Notes under the pieces: generated by a model
What the model saw: only the letters and a program-made list of their open reading frames with translations
Database searches by the model: none
Told to the model about the DNA's origin: nothing
Program-made: the position numbers and the translations under genes
Shown here: piece after piece, positions 12,501-25,300 of the stretch
Numbering within the stretch: the first letter of the stretch is position 1
How the letters are laid out: each line of letters starts with the position of its first letter
NCBI GenBank assembly: GCA_003640385.1
Contig: RCAB01000080.1
Coordinates: forward strand, 1-64,000
Direction of reading: 5' to 3'
DNA from: Setaria digitata
Taxonomy: Eukaryota; Nematoda; Chromadorea; Rhabditida; Setariidae
Length of the DNA: 64,000 bases

Positions 12501-14644
12501 GCCATGAATGTACAGCCTGATCCAGCAATAGAAAATAATCAGTATATGAGCATAGTGGCTCATGAAAGGTTACTTCCTTGTTTTCCGAGGAATTGTTTTT
12601 TTTCAGCTGGAGTCTTTATTTGAACTAGTGTAATTGATAAATAGCCATATTCTTTTTTTTTTTTATCTTGTTTTCTGATTATTCCTAAACACCAAACTTA
12701 GGAAATCCTTGTGAGTTGTTAATTTTGAGTTTCTCAACTTTACATCTTTAGTTGAAGAGATAAAATGGGCAAAAATGCTCGCCTTCTCATGAATACCACA
12801 GTTTCAGAGAAAGTGAGGGCATAAAACTACTGACATCAATATATTTGAAGCTGTCGTCATCAATTTGGTTAGAGGATCCATCAGTTCTTCCATGGCTTGA
12901 AGGAATCACAACAGCCACAGTATCATCGTTCAATAATTTCAAAGAGGAACTGACAAAATGGGAGAAGCTGTAAGGCTTTCTTGATATTTTAGAGTCTGTG
13001 GTTTCGTCTTTTAAATTTGGAATCCATTCTGCTGGTTAGATTTTTTTGCGTTGTATCTCTCCTGGAAGTAAAAAAAAAAAAAATCCCCACTGCAGTGCGT
13101 TTTAAAATACCCTCACGATGAAGCTGAATCTAGCGCATACTTTTAAAAGAGATAGACTCTTGTCAATCGTCTAAGTATGCCGTTTAATGAATTCAAACGC
13201 ATTCAGTGATTGAGCTACCGACTGGATCATTTGATTTTAGACTATTAATGGATGATTACGTTCTCTTCACTCAGAGTCTGACAAGCCCTCTGACGCAGGT
13301 TTTGTAGAATTTAAAAAGGATTAGGAAATGATTCTACAATGCCTTTTTTTTTTCGACTATAGTAAAGCGACATAGAATAAAGTCATGGTCATAGCTGTAA
13401 CAGTCATGGCTTCAACAATTCTTTTTCATGTCGGTGAGATCTCATTTTTATGGTACTGATTTTAAGGAATCAATAATTTTGCATACGACAAAAGTTTGGA
13501 TGATTTATAACAAATATTCAAAAAAAAAAAAGAAAAAAAACGTGACGGTGCGGAATACATCCTGTTAAGTCATGCGTGTTATTAGTAGGAAACATAGTTA
13601 GCAGGAAACAAATTTCAGTGGAAAGGTCTGAGTTATGGAAACAATAGTTAGGGATAAGACAAAACAGGCACTTGTGGGCTGTGAAGGTGCAGAAACAGCA
13701 ACTTTGCAGTAGAACAAAAATGGAATAAGAGGTCATGGTTCCGATTTTATGAATTTTATCCTGTTTTTTTTTTACTATTAGCTTTTCAGCTTTTACACAA
13801 ATAGCAATGACAGCGGAAAAGATTGAAGCAGTTAAAGGACTCAAAATTTTCATTATGGTTGACAACCCGGAAATTATTGCAGAAGGAAAACATGTTATGT
13901 TGGAATACCGCGGAACATTGAGCGACATGCGTATTTGTGGGAAGTAACGCGAAATGCAGAATGGATTCTATCAGATCCAGCACCACCATATAATGGGCGA
14001 ATGATGTATACGAGAATAGTGGATACACCACGCCCTGATTCCTTTCTTTCAGGATTGTTACATTCTGTTTGGCCCGATTATGATCAGGTAAATGTCGGCT
14101 TGATTAACTCATATAAAAATAATAATGATGACATTGCACATAGATAGAGTATCACGGAGACGCCAAGGGCAAATCTGAAAAAAATAATTTTGAGCTTTCA
14201 ACAACATATTTTTCGTGAACTAATGGCAAATGAAGCATCTCAGAACAAAAAAGGTAGAATTTGAAAACTCGAGAATTCGCATATAGTTCTAAATTTTCTT
14301 TCTTCATCTGCAAATTTGGGAAAGGGTACGTAACTAATCTTTACTCTGTAGTTCCAAATCCTTGGGACTTTAGAAAGTAGCACTAGCTGATTTACTTGTA
14401 ATGCGGTAATTAAATGTCTTGCCTTTATCAGAATTTCTACACGATACCATATTGTAAACGAATTCTATTAATGCAAACAGGAAATGAAACATACTTTGAT
14501 AGTGTAACGCCTTGTGGGTCATTGAAAACCATTGGATCGGCATCTGTATCATCCGTTGACTCCCTTTTTTCATCTAAAAAAAAAAAAATAGACTTAGAAA
14601 ATCCTTTTTATGATGTTGGAATTTCACTGTCAAATGTTGCTTAA
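9534..14644 (+). CDS. TCF25: TCF25/NULP1 homologue (ribosome quality control factor)
   Basis: TCF25 (yeast Rqc1) works with listerin and NEMF in clearing stalled nascent chains on 60S subunits. Twelve exons: 9534-9667, 10001-10232, 10535-10676, 10958-11088, 11305-11404, 11618-11910, 12203-12316, 12450-12568, 12808-12969, 13883-14087, 14148-14253, 14481-14644. They sum to 1902 nt, 633 aa (human 676). The start MSTKHLRRYLQEKK fits the family opening. A lysine-rich block in exon 2 (KKKKKGKKK) resembles a nuclear/basic tract, followed by LFKVDSRMLN and a tryptophan motif KPTWPEIKNVGLSME. The conserved TPR-like helical core includes CPYHLDSLLIMAELLRQQED, YVNFENRAFYLLLHRHL, ARLIYRLDPVSDPLAIML and ALAYFFLFCENG. 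Late conserved text is YVGIPRNIERHAYL and GLLHSVWPDYDQ. Intron 9 (913 bp) is the longest. The C-terminal 50 residues, serine-rich with KKKK, are divergent. Confidence 0.93.
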
Positions 14645-15204
14645 CAAATAATTCCATAATTCTTGATATGATGACGAGAAGCAAGCTGTATTCTTAATAT
14701 TAATTTCAGAAATAAGTTGCTAAGAGTCGAATTGTTTACTTAAGTAAAATTATTTGTACATTTGCTCACTTCGACTGGTTGTAGCAATTTCTATGATTCA
14801 CTGCAACTTTTTATCAATTAAAAATGAAATTATATGTTAAGGAGGAAGCTGAGTATCTACATTTCGAGACATTAATGAACTGAAAGCTTTTATTGTGGTA
14901 TGATATATGGCGGGAAGCCTGCAAAGGCACTCTTTGTATATGAAACAATGACTTGATTCGGAGTAGTAGATTAGTAATGGGATAGTCCACTACTAATGTG
15001 TTCTGTTGAATTTATTATCGTTCACTGCTGAATATTGATAAATTTGTCACATAAAATAAAAATAACTATTATAAAGTGAATAGTAGTGCGGATTTTAAAA
15101 AAAGGAGAAAAAAGAAGTGGATTAGAAGTTTAAAAGGGAAGTTTCGTGTGGTTGATCCAACTCGCTAATTAAATCGGTGTTAACTTTAATCAGTTAGCAC
15201 CGTT
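14645..15204. other. Spacer after the TCF25 homologue
   Basis: AT-rich 3' flank with an AATAAA near 15055. No coding sequence is supported. Its right end holds an acceptor-like TTTAATCAG with AG at 15192-15193, eleven bases before an ATG at 15205. Confidence 0.4.
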
Positions 15205-15810
15205 ATGGCAGAACGAGTTCAAATATGTTCTTTGGTTTCTCGTCTCAGGGATGGGAAGAAGGATGTAGAAGTGGAGTCACTAGATAACAGGTCAGTTCAG
15301 GCCTGAAAGCCTTACAAAAGGAAATGATCTTACCAACAACGCGTCGCGAAATGAACATTTGCCGGAGCTGATCTATGCGATGCTGACGACGCAGTGTGTT
15401 TTGCTTTATCCGCTCTGAAGGAGTGACTCTCGTCAATTAATTTACTTAAGAGAGAGGCGTGGTCAGGGTCATTTTAATTATGCTTGGTTTGTGGACGTAA
15501 ATATGTGTGTTTGTATAAATGCTAGTAATTTGTTGTTTTCGCCAGGTTTCTCTTCTCTAATAACCTATATCCTTTTTCAGGGACAACACTTGAATGCAAG
15601 CATTGAAGAATTATTAAACGTTCTGCGTGGGATGTTTGTTAGTGAAGCGTCCGCTACTAACGACGGAGATTTGGATGGTAGTAACCGGGAAGAAAACAAT
15701 CGAGAAGCTGTTAATGAAGTCAATAATGGGGGGGTAGAGGAAGGAGCGATGCAGCAGGAGCACCGCGCTGATGGCGATGATGATGCCCAAGCTGGTTTTG
15801 CTGGAATGCG
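15205..15810 (+). CDS. Unidentified small acidic protein, two exons, joining unresolved
   Basis: I do not recognise this family. A first exon candidate, 15205-15290, opens MAERVQICSLVSRLRDGKKD right after an acceptor-like AG and ends at a good donor (ACAG|GTCAGT). A second exon, 15581-15810, follows a strong acceptor (CCTTTTTCAG) and gives a helical HLNASIEELLNVLRGMFV then an N/E/D-rich acidic tail with DGDDDAQAGF. It ends at CG|GTAAGA or reads into a stop at 15812-15814. Joined directly, exon 1 (phase 2) meets the wrong frame of exon 2, so either a small exon is missed, the first exon belongs to another transcript, or exon 2 uses its own ATG. A 3' exon may lie near 16150 or 16905. Coding nature of exon 2 is fairly likely; the gene model is not. 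Confidence 0.4.
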
Positions 15811-17346
15811 GTAAGAGTCGAAGGAATAAGGAACTAAGGAAGATTTGATGTTAAAAGCTACATTCAGTTAGTGCTTTACACCCTCCTTGTTATCCTTCTT
15901 ATAGCGAAGTGCTATCTGTCCGTTTGCTAATGTTTCCATATGTTTATATCTATCTATCTATCTATATATGTATAGATATTAAGCTGTTTACTTTAACGCA
16001 CTGAAAATCTCCTTGCGACTATGAAAAGTTGATATAAAGTGGAGAGACTTCCTGTCTACTTTTAGTCTTATAATTTGATGCTTTTGGCCACTTGGTTTAT
16101 TTCTTCTAATTCTGTTATGCCACTCTCTTTCTGATAATAATTATTCGCTTGTTTCGATGACAGAGAGAAATTCCATTGCTCGTAGAAAGAACACAAAGAA
16201 TACTGTGGAGTAATTATCGATAGGGAAGGTGCAGATGTTCTATGTTTCAGCGAGAAATTTTTTTTCTTTTGTCAGAAAATTCTGACAAAAAAAAAAGATG
16301 GAAAATAGAAATGTCATGGCTTGTTGAATGTTTGCTTATATATAATTTGTAAAAGTAGTTTGAACAAAACTGATTTATCTACAGATTGTTAATTTTAGAG
16401 GCAAATCAAATTATTATAGGAAAAAGTGCCGTCCTAAAAATGATTGATGCGTGATATTTCACGAATGAAGATGCCTTCAAGTGACTATTATCAGATGCCG
16501 AATTCTGATTTTCCCGTTGTTTTATTTTATTCCACGCTTTGATTTATAACAGGTCTTTTATTTATTTGTTTTTGTGTTATCTTTTCTGCTGATTGTTATA
16601 CTTTCTCAATTTCGATTTCAGTACATTAAAACTTGGAATTAGAGGTTAGCAATATTTGAATGATTTATCACCTGACTAAATTTCAGTTACCTTGTTGGAG
16701 AATTTGTACGCAAATAACGAGTCTTGAATTTGGTGCCTCTTTTTGTTCTCTTATTAATAAAGTCGTCTGTCGTTGCTGGTTTATATATGTTCGTTTATTT
16801 ATTCATTGGTCTTATTCGATTATCTATTTTAAAGTGAAAATATTCAGTAAATGTCAGCGTTATGGAAAAGGAATAAATCCGTAGTGGTCAGCCACAGAGG
16901 AACCGTTCGAAAAATTTGGTGTGGCTGCTTCGCGGAACGAAGGAAAAGAAGTTATAAATATACATAAATAATTCGTTTAAGATGCAGTTTTTTTTAAAGT
17001 CATTTAAGTCCAGGGAACATTGTAGAATTGTTCTGTTCTGTAATTTTTGTCTCGGTAGTCGCTACCAGTTAAGGTCATGATGAGGATGAAAGGGAGTGTT
17101 TACTCGGTTTATTCGAAGGTTTAGCGATTTTCAAATCCAGACGAAAGGGGATTTTTAATTGTTTTTTTGAATTTTTAGTTTTTAATTGTCAGGAAGCTTT
17201 GATTATGTTCAAGTTTTGTGTTTGTCGTTTTAATCCGCGGGGTTTTTCGCTTCTTTTTTTTTTAAAGTGCAATTCATTTTCACATGTTTAAGGTGGTAAA
17301 TGTGTGATACACTGAATTGTTAATTTGTCATTGTAATCTTATCGGC
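15811..17346. other. Spacer with a short tetranucleotide repeat
   Basis: No gene is firmly supported. It may contain a 3' exon of the small acidic protein gene (candidates follow acceptor-like AGs near 16157 and 16901). A TATC repeat lies at about 15946-15966. The rest is AT-rich with T runs. Its right end is the promoter or leader of the POLR3F gene. Confidence 0.4.
15946..15966 (+). repeat. TATC tetranucleotide microsatellite
   Basis: About four to five tandem TATC units followed by TATATATG. Short and imperfect at its edges. Confidence 0.8.
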
Positions 17347-18988
17347 ATGGTCAAGGAAGAAGAAGTCTCTGCGTCAGAAGCAGAAGTTCTTGCCATTTTG
17401 GCGAATAATGAGGATGGTCTGAGTAATGAAAATTTGATGAAACAGACTGCGGGGATGGATGTGAAAGTACGTGGCGAAGCAGTTAACGCTCTTCTGTCAT
17501 CGGGTAAAATTGAAATGCTACCTGGTCAAGCGGCAGGTTCATTTATTCTACGTTTGAGGAAGGGGACACAAATTGCTAATGCTACGCATGAGGAACAGTT
17601 AGTGAGCATTTCTTGATTTCATTTTTTTTTCCTTGATTTTTTTATAGCTTATATGTCTTGTCATAATAATGTCTACAGTAAGTGTTATAAAGAGTGCTTC
17701 TGTCCTTATTTTGAACTACTGGAATTTAAGAAGATTTATGTTTCAGATTTATTCGCTTATTGAGGAATCGGGTAAAAAAGGTATTTGGATAAGGGACATT
17801 CGTGACCGGACTGGTCTATCGCAGACACAAATGCGAAAAGTTCTCAAAGTGCTAGAGCAGCGGAAACTTGTCAAATCGATAAAAGTTCATTTTTTTGAGT
17901 TTGTTGAGTCCGAGTTTTTTATATATACCAGCTAGTGATCTGTTAATTCCATGCAAGCTTGATCTCTCATCTTCCAATTTTTTCTGGGTAGTTTAGTAAG
18001 TAATTTGCATCACTTGTTATGTAAATATTTTGCACATTAAAAAGTGGTGTCCTCTATCCTGAGAGGCATTCATTTGGATTCTGTGAACAAAATCATGAAA
18101 CTAGAAAAAGCTCTGATGCATTCTATTAATGTGAAATACATACTTCTCCAGGCTATAGGTACTACAAAAAAATGCTATATGCTCTACGATATGGTAGCAG
18201 ATGAATCGTTAACAGGTGGAACATTCTATTCCGATCAACAACTGGATTCACAGTTCGTCGAAACTTTAGCACATATTTGCGTGGCAATGTTACAGGTTGA
18301 TTTTTGTTATAATCATTACACCGTTTTTTATCCTTATTTTTCTACGGTTTGTTCGATATATTCTTACTGCGAAAATTTTGAAAAATTTCGGCAGTGCTTT
18401 AAGTAGTTTTCTACTTCCTGAAGTGAAAACTGCTTAAAATTATTTACTTCTCGAAGGAATAAGAAAAGAAAAGAAAACTAATAAATTTCTTTCGAACACT
18501 TATTCGTACCATATTATTTCCCTGGAATCACTTTATTTTGATAGTGGGTAAATTTTCTCGGGATTGGATTTTGCTCTTTTGTCTTCGGAATTATTAAACT
18601 TGACTTTTGCTTTTGCTTTAGAAAAAATAGAAAAATATTACAGAGCAAGCGGAAATTTTCGGAGGATAATCACAAACATGATCCTGCAGCTGCTCGGGAA
18701 TTTGCCTTTGTTCGCTCCACTGAGGTGACACAATTCATTCGCGAGAAAGGTGTTTGCCGCGTGCAACTTAATACTCCGGATATTGAGAGTATTTTGTCAG
18801 TAGCACTATTAGATGGTCTCATTGAACGACGTGCAGATGGCATGTATCGTGCCCTCATGGCTAAGATAACCCGTTGTGCTCCATCTGTCTGTCCTTGTAT
18901 CCATTGTCCAGTTGAAGCAGATTGTAAACCCGGTCACGTTATATCACCACAAAATTGTGAATATTTTACAAATTGGTTAGATTGGTAG
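17347..18988 (+). CDS. POLR3F: DNA-directed RNA polymerase III subunit RPC6 (POLR3F/RPC34)
   Basis: RPC6 belongs to the RPC3/RPC6/RPC7 heterotrimer that lets Pol III bind TFIIIB and open promoters of tRNA and 5S genes. Four exons, 17347-17601, 17747-17884, 18152-18295, 18644-18988, sum to 882 nt, 293 aa (human 316). Winged-helix regions: residues about 1-85 (VSASEAEVLAILANNEDGLS), then exon 2 (IYSLIEESGKKGIWIRDIRD, VLKVLEQRKLVKSIK). Exon 3 has CYMLYDMVADESLTGGTFYS, matching the conserved YMLYNL...TGG motif. Exon 4 ends with the 4Fe-4S ligand set C-x2-C-x5-C-x10-C inside CIHCPVEADCKPGHVISPQN. I start at 17347 because MVKEEEV matches family length; an in-frame ATG at 17317 would add ten residues. 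The donor after exon 2 is weak (AAA|GTTCAT), but the join restores the family sequence exactly. Confidence 0.95.
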
Positions 18989-19029
18989 CATTAGTTATGT
19001 TAATTTTGAAATTGCTTTTTCAGAAGGCC

Positions 19030-19035
19030 AATAAA
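19030..19035 (+). terminator. Candidate poly(A) signal of the POLR3F gene
   Basis: AATAAA 42 bases after the POLR3F stop codon, a normal spacing for a nematode 3' UTR. Confidence 0.55.
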
Positions 19036-21929
19036 ATTCTGTTGTAGTGTGATTTGTGTTTAAGCCTTGTCATAGGTATATTTGTTATTACTGAGCATGG
19101 TTGTTTATTTAGAAATAAATCAGTCAATTTCTATGTTGTGCGTTCACCTAATCCTTCACAGTATGGAGCTCTCGTCGAAATAAATCAAGGACCCCGCTAT
19201 CCCAGAAGGGCCTCTGAAATACTCAGGCAATAGATATCCTGGTCTTCGGAGATCAACCTCTATTTTTCAGTAGAATTATAATGTCATTGAAATTCATTTT
19301 TTATTAACACATGAAAGGTTATTCCTATTCGGATTAGAAACAAGTCAAAAAAGTCTCGCCTCCCTACTGCACTGTTGTGTGTGATTTTTTGATTGATAGA
19401 TGTCCACACTTTTTTCATTTCAAATAGCAAAGGAAAACAAAGTATCCCACAAATAACAAAGCTTAAATAGTCTATGGAAAGTGAGTGCATGTGTGATGGA
19501 TGTGATAATTAAAATTAGTAAAACCATTCCAGTACTAAACAAAACCAAGAATAAAATATATTGGCTATTGTTTTCTCGACATTGTCAAACCATGAAGTTT
19601 TTGAAAAACAGTTGCAGATCGAGAATATCAGTAAAGTAAAAGGCTCTAGACTTCAAGTTCTGCCTGTTCATTTGCAGAGGTCGAAATAAGGGCATGTCAG
19701 AATATTTATCACGAAAATGTTATCCAATTATTTCGCATTAAAGATAAGCTATAGATCCCGTTAAATAATTATTTCAAAATAAATTTTTTTTTTTGGAAAT
19801 TCCAAAAGGAAGTCAGCCGAAATAGCAATCTGCATCTGCTCTTAAAATTTTATAAACTTCAAAATTTTGTAATTGGATATCCAACCCATTGTAGGAAAAT
19901 AAAACTGACGTGCCCAATTTCACTTCCTTATGAAACCAGCCAAAATACTGTAGTTTTTTGGCATTCAACTCGTTATCCTCAGTTTTTTTTAGAGAAAGAT
20001 TTTATAACTGAAGATTTCCTTCAATCTAAAATTTCACAAAAATGTCAGGAGAGCGAGAAATCATAAAAACTTGAAAAAATAGATTATGATTTGAAAAGAC
20101 TATAGAGAATGATTTCCTTGGCATATCTATTTTCATTTCAGCAACATTCTCTGATAAAATTTCGTTTTAAAAACGAAGGAGAACAAGGTGAGTTTTTAGA
20201 ATCTGATAACCAAAAAAGATTCAGGTAGCCATTCGAGTCCACAAAACATTTCAATTGACCTTATTTTTTCTTAACCAACTTCTTAATATATATCACCATA
20301 GAGTTAACTCACAGAAAAGAAAATGAATAACTAAAAAAATTTTCAAAGCGATGAATTTTATCGTAATTTTCACTTTCTCGAAGGTGTGATTATTTTGTTT
20401 TCAGTGATTGTTTTGGATACTTCCGCTACTTGAGAGGATGGCTAAGTTGAAGAGAGATGGTATTAGATTTTATTTTACAAAAATAAAATTCATTATAATT
20501 CATTTGAATCTATTTTCGTCTGTTGCTCCCAAAGTATTCAATTCTTGGCTTGGAAAACAGAAAGTATTTTGAATTTAATTTATTTGAACTGCTATGCAGT
20601 TCTAATTTATATGATTCAGATCAGATAATAAAGGACAAAATTTTAAAATTTGGAAGAAAACTTTGGTTTTTGATGATTAATAAATGATTTACTTTGGATG
20701 ATTATTGCTACTGTGAATATGTGAAAAGCGGAAGGTGGAGAACTACTTATTTCTGAGAACTTCCTTAGCAATTCATTTCTCTTTAAGAGGAATATATTCA
20801 TATTTATTCATAATATTTCACTTGTTTTCATTTTTTTTCTTCCCATTTATTCATATTTGCTTTATAAGTTTCCGAACATCACGATATCGTCTTCAGAAGA
20901 AATGACTCCAGCAGAACAATTTTAATTTAAATAATTTATTGCAACTAATTATTAAATAACATTGAAACGTTTTAATTCTTTTGTTGAAAAAAGAATTTCG
21001 CAGTATCAATACATACAGAAGTATTCCAAACGTGCCAGAAGCTGTATAATAACTAAAATGTTAAGTTTTCTTTCAGTAATACATATCATCTGAATGAAAA
21101 GATTATGTGAATTTTTGTAGCTCCGCGAGCCTAAAGTTACTATCAATATTGTGAAAACGATGTTTGTGGGATGATGATTCAGTGATAATGATAAACTCAT
21201 CAGATTGCCCAAGCTATTGATCGGTCTCTAGAATATATCAGTGATAACAACAGTCATAGTGTGTGCTGGGATATGTTCTTCACAGATAAGAAATTTGGGT
21301 TGGAGTATATACAAATGATTGATTGCATTTAGTGTAAAATAGAACCTGCAAGAGCAAAGGAAAGGAAAATGAAGGTGTAATGTGCGACAGGGAAGGATTT
21401 TTTCAATCCTTCCAATTTCGATACATTTTTTGAGTTACGCTGAACATTCCTACTGGATTAACAAAGTGTGAACCTTTTACTTAAAGAAGTCAAAAACTTA
21501 TCACATTGTGTCCGATGCCTATAAGTGATGAAAATTATCTACGATAAGGAATCATAATTCTTCTTCTGGAATGACTGACTGCTCCATTGGATGGTGATAT
21601 CGTGAAGTTCTAATGAAGCACTGCTCAGAACGAGCCAGTTGTTCCGGACAGTGAGTCGTTGAAGATGGAGCAAGTGAAGATGTGGTGAACAGTCGAAAAA
21701 GGATAATAAAAGGAATTATTCAGCAGAAAACAGCCAGAAATCAATTTTCTTCATCTACGAAAAGACCTAAGAGAAGATTTGAAAAGCTTGTGGAAGTGTC
21801 GAAGTTGTTGAAATGAAGGAGCATCAACTGGGCTCGGTCGGAAGTGACAAACATATTCTTACACTACTAGTAGTTGTAGCTGTCAACAATCATTAATCGG
21901 TCGAATATAACAGCAAAGGAACAGTTGGG

Positions 21930-21947
21930 CACACACACACACACACA
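21930..21947 (+). repeat. CA dinucleotide microsatellite
   Basis: Nine CA units in the region upstream of the dystrophin start. Confidence 0.9.
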
Positions 21948-22243
21948 GACAAAGCTCGAGATTTTCAACCCTGCTCGAGATGCTTGGATTCGAGCTCTGG
22001 CTTGGCTTCAAAGAGCGATACGTATGGAGCATAGAGCAGTGATAGTGGAAGGGAAGAGTGAAATAGTGAAGGAAATACCAGCAAGGTCGATGGTTCGAGA
22101 ATCTCGAGCTGAGGGCAGAGGCCAAAATAAGCATAGAACAGATGGCAGGAGGGTAGGGATGAAGGTGATTATTTATTTCTCTCCTTGCTTCATCCTGTCC
22201 TCCTCTCCCTTCTCCTTATTCCTTCATCAAGCAACCGTACCCG

Positions 22244-22280
22244 ACCACACCACCATCACCATCGTCATCATCATCACCAT
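22244..22280 (+). repeat. CAC/CAT trinucleotide repeat
   Basis: Imperfect CAC/CAT/CGT triplets, about 100 bases before the dystrophin ATG. In two frames it reads as histidine or isoleucine runs, which explains the spurious open frames here. Confidence 0.75.
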
Positions 22281-22384
22281 CCCCTTGTCGTCGTCACCGT
22301 CACCTTGATCACCACTACCGGTGTATTCCTGCTGCTACTGTCTGTGCACCTTCCATTTGTGCTACTGCGCTACCAATGACATAA

Positions 22385-25300
22385 ATGCTCTTCTCGGGAA
22401 GTTCTTCGGCGAAGGTGAAAAAGGATGAGAAGAAGGAGAAGAAGTCGGAGAAAGGTATAATTTACCTTCAATTACCTGAGGATCACTTTTCTCTACCTTA
22501 ACCACCTGAAGTGGCCATTTCTTTTCTTCTGAAATGAACTTTCACTCACAGCTAGGAATGTGCTGGTGATCATTTGAACTAGCAGTATATCTCTTACTTA
22601 TAATGATTCTTCTCTGAAATTTTCTTCATTCATTCACTAGAAGCTTTCTCATATTTTTGATAGTCAAATATACTAAATTTTGAAGGAAGCTTTAGAGCCC
22701 AACTAATTCATTTTCAAATGAGCAAGCCTCTGGAAGTTCGAAATCAAATCCTCCGTTATTCGTAAAGTACCTGGAGATAGGACTGATTTAGTTAAATGAT
22801 AGCTTTTGAGTGAGCATTTCGATTTATTTCACAGTTATCAGAGCTCATTTGTCATCATCTTAACATGGCTAGTGAAGTCTTTCAGTTCTATTAATAGTGC
22901 TGCTGAAATGTCACACGCTAGTTGATCGTTTAATTCAACCTATCTTCCTTATCCTATCAGTTTGAAAGATCTGGTTCAGCGAATAATTTGTCTACACTTG
23001 TGATCTGTGTGAAGTTTTCGAGTGTGCACCCGTCTTATCACATCTTTCCAGTTGTCCCTGTTAAGGGGTTAGATAATTGAGAGATCACTGCAACCGTGCA
23101 ATAAAAACCAAAAGTCACAGATTTTCGTTTCATCTATACCGATTTCAATTAAAAATTCTTTATCCAAAATTTTAAAACAAAAAAAAGTCGTTGAAAAATT
23201 TTCTTCACAATCTTATAATTTCCTCTTTTTTTTTTTTTAATTTGACGAAATTGAAAACTGATATATGCAAGTAGTTGTCATTTTCAGATAATTCAATTGG
23301 ATGGAAAAGTTAATTTTACTTTTTAATTAGGAATCTGAAATTTCCAAATGGAAATCTTTAAAATATGTTAAATAAACTAAAAATTTTCAACTTCGCGGAT
23401 GATGTTCTCTTTTCTTTAGTAAAAAGATAGACCTGTTGATATTTATTTTATTCATTGTTTATTTTTATTATTCAGAAATTAGTTGTGATAAAATTATTTC
23501 ATTTGTTCGATCTTAATATTTTACAAAGCTTTATTCTTACTAAAAAATTAGCCAGACATTCCGTTCAAAATTCTGGCTTTAGGAAAATTTGAGAAACGTG
23601 AACTATTTGTTACGATTAAGGAAATAGAAGAAATGAAATAAAATGCATAAAATTGTAAATAACATTTAATCTCGCCATTAGTTAAAGAACCTTTGTTCAT
23701 GCAAGCAATATATCTTTCCAACGTCATTACTTCCAGCCGTCCTTTTTACACAGTTTTTGAGAATGATAAATTGCCAATAAGTTCTGTTGTTAATTCTCAT
23801 TATCTGCTTAATGAAACCCAGAATTCTGAAAATCATATGGAAAATTTTACATAGGAATTTAATTTTTCAAAGTTAAAATGTTTGTTCTAGATGATCGATA
23901 TGATATCCAGGAGGCTGTATTTATACGATGGGCGAATTCGTTGGCCGGTGGAGCAGTGAAGGATTTGAATGATATTGTTGATACGAAATTTCTGTCCATT
24001 TTTGTGCATCTTATCACCGGCGACTCATTTGTAAATATTATCAGTGCTCTTCTTAATTCGCAATAGAATTAGTCTTTTTATACTGTGAAAGAGTTGTGGC
24101 AAGCTGATAAATTTAATCGTTAATTTCAGTTTGATTTGGAAACTGTGATTGAAGATGATGAGTGGATGGTACACTTCTGAAGGCTGACTGAATATTTCAG
24201 ATGACATACATATTGTATGAAAATATTTCAGACAAGCACAGGTTCTCGAGTACAAGATATATCAAATGCACTTCGGCTTGTCGATTCTGATGAACGCTTC
24301 AGTCAAATGAGCATTAACGAACTTGCTGATGGGAATCCTCGAGCCATAAGTTCCGCTGTTTGGCAACTTATACAAATTTTTTGGAAAAAGTTAGTGTATA
24401 AGCTATCTGGTTTAAATTAGAGCAAAGTTTATAGACTGAACTGACATGAAATAATAGCCTAACAGATTCACTTTCTAATGTGTGTTATCTTAAGCAAGAA
24501 TTAGGCTCGAGTAGTAGGATATTTATAACATTTGCTTTACATTTCTAATTTCTAATAGCAAATTTGAATTTCATTCTTGCACTATCTTCAACAAGCCTTC
24601 ATTCCTCTTTAATATGTGAAATGGTTGAAACTGAATTTGGCTTATATTCATAATCATAACACCTTTCTGGATTCCCTTTTTCCTTTGCTCATATAAACTG
24701 ACGTGAAATAATAAACTAACAGGTTCATTTTATTCCTGCTGGATCCCGTAATAGATGTGTTGTAAACCGAAGGAAATCCTGATAGAGTGGTGGTCTGGTA
24801 GCCTTCTTCGTCTTAAATTTTATCATTTTTTTTTTTTTTTTTTTTTTTGGAATATAGAATGAGGGTTTTTGCATTCTTGATTAACTGAAGCAATTTACCG
24901 AATTTCAGATTTGCTCCTCCCGAAGTTCGTGATCAGAAATTGGCCGAGGCACTGAAAGACTGGTGTGTTGAACGAGCCCAACGTTTCGAAGTTCAAATTA
25001 ACGATTTCATCTCGTCATGGAGAGATGGCTACGCCCTCAATGCTATTTTATTATCTTATAAGTTAGCATTTTTTATGCGAGATTGGATAGCAGGTTATTA
25101 TATAATCAGGTATGAAGCGAAGTATTCACCGCAGTAGTTATAGGTCACTTCTAGGAAGGGTATCGAGAAGAGGAAAGATTATATTATGTACGTTAAGTAT
25201 TCGAGGTTTGCTGAAGCTTCAAAATTTTTTAATAATAAATTCTTTTCTTCTAAGGCTTATATAGTTTAGAACTTTAAACAGTGTGTAGTTGTCATTAAGG

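Larger units (their letters stand above)
18989..22384. other. Long spacer upstream of dystrophin
   Basis: About 3.4 kb, AT-rich, without a supported gene. Its left end holds the POLR3F 3' flank with AATAAA at 19030-19035. The right end has a CA microsatellite and a CAT/CAC repeat and probably contains the dystrophin promoter and leader. Open frames at 21925-22379 depend on those repeats and I do not call them. Confidence 0.45.

Noticed and set aside
13518..13928. Minus-strand open frame over TCF25 intron 9 and exon 10
   Set aside because: Antisense shadow of the intron and exon; composition is low-complexity with F/C runs and exon 10 is clearly coding on the plus strand.
15245..15436. Minus-strand basic frame (TPSERIKQNTLRRQHRIDQL)
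   Set aside because: Looks protein-like and is flanked by a weak acceptor and a GTAAGA donor, but overlaps the plus-strand exon, has no ATG of its own and no partner exon could be found.
18044..18151. Open reading upstream of POLR3F exon 3 (MVSSILRGIHL)
   Set aside because: It is the intron read through; homology places the exon start at 18152 after CTCCAG.
21925..22379. Open frames with TH or H/I runs before the dystrophin ATG
   Set aside because: They are produced by the CA and CAT/CAC repeats and show no domain or start context; likely leader or promoter sequence.
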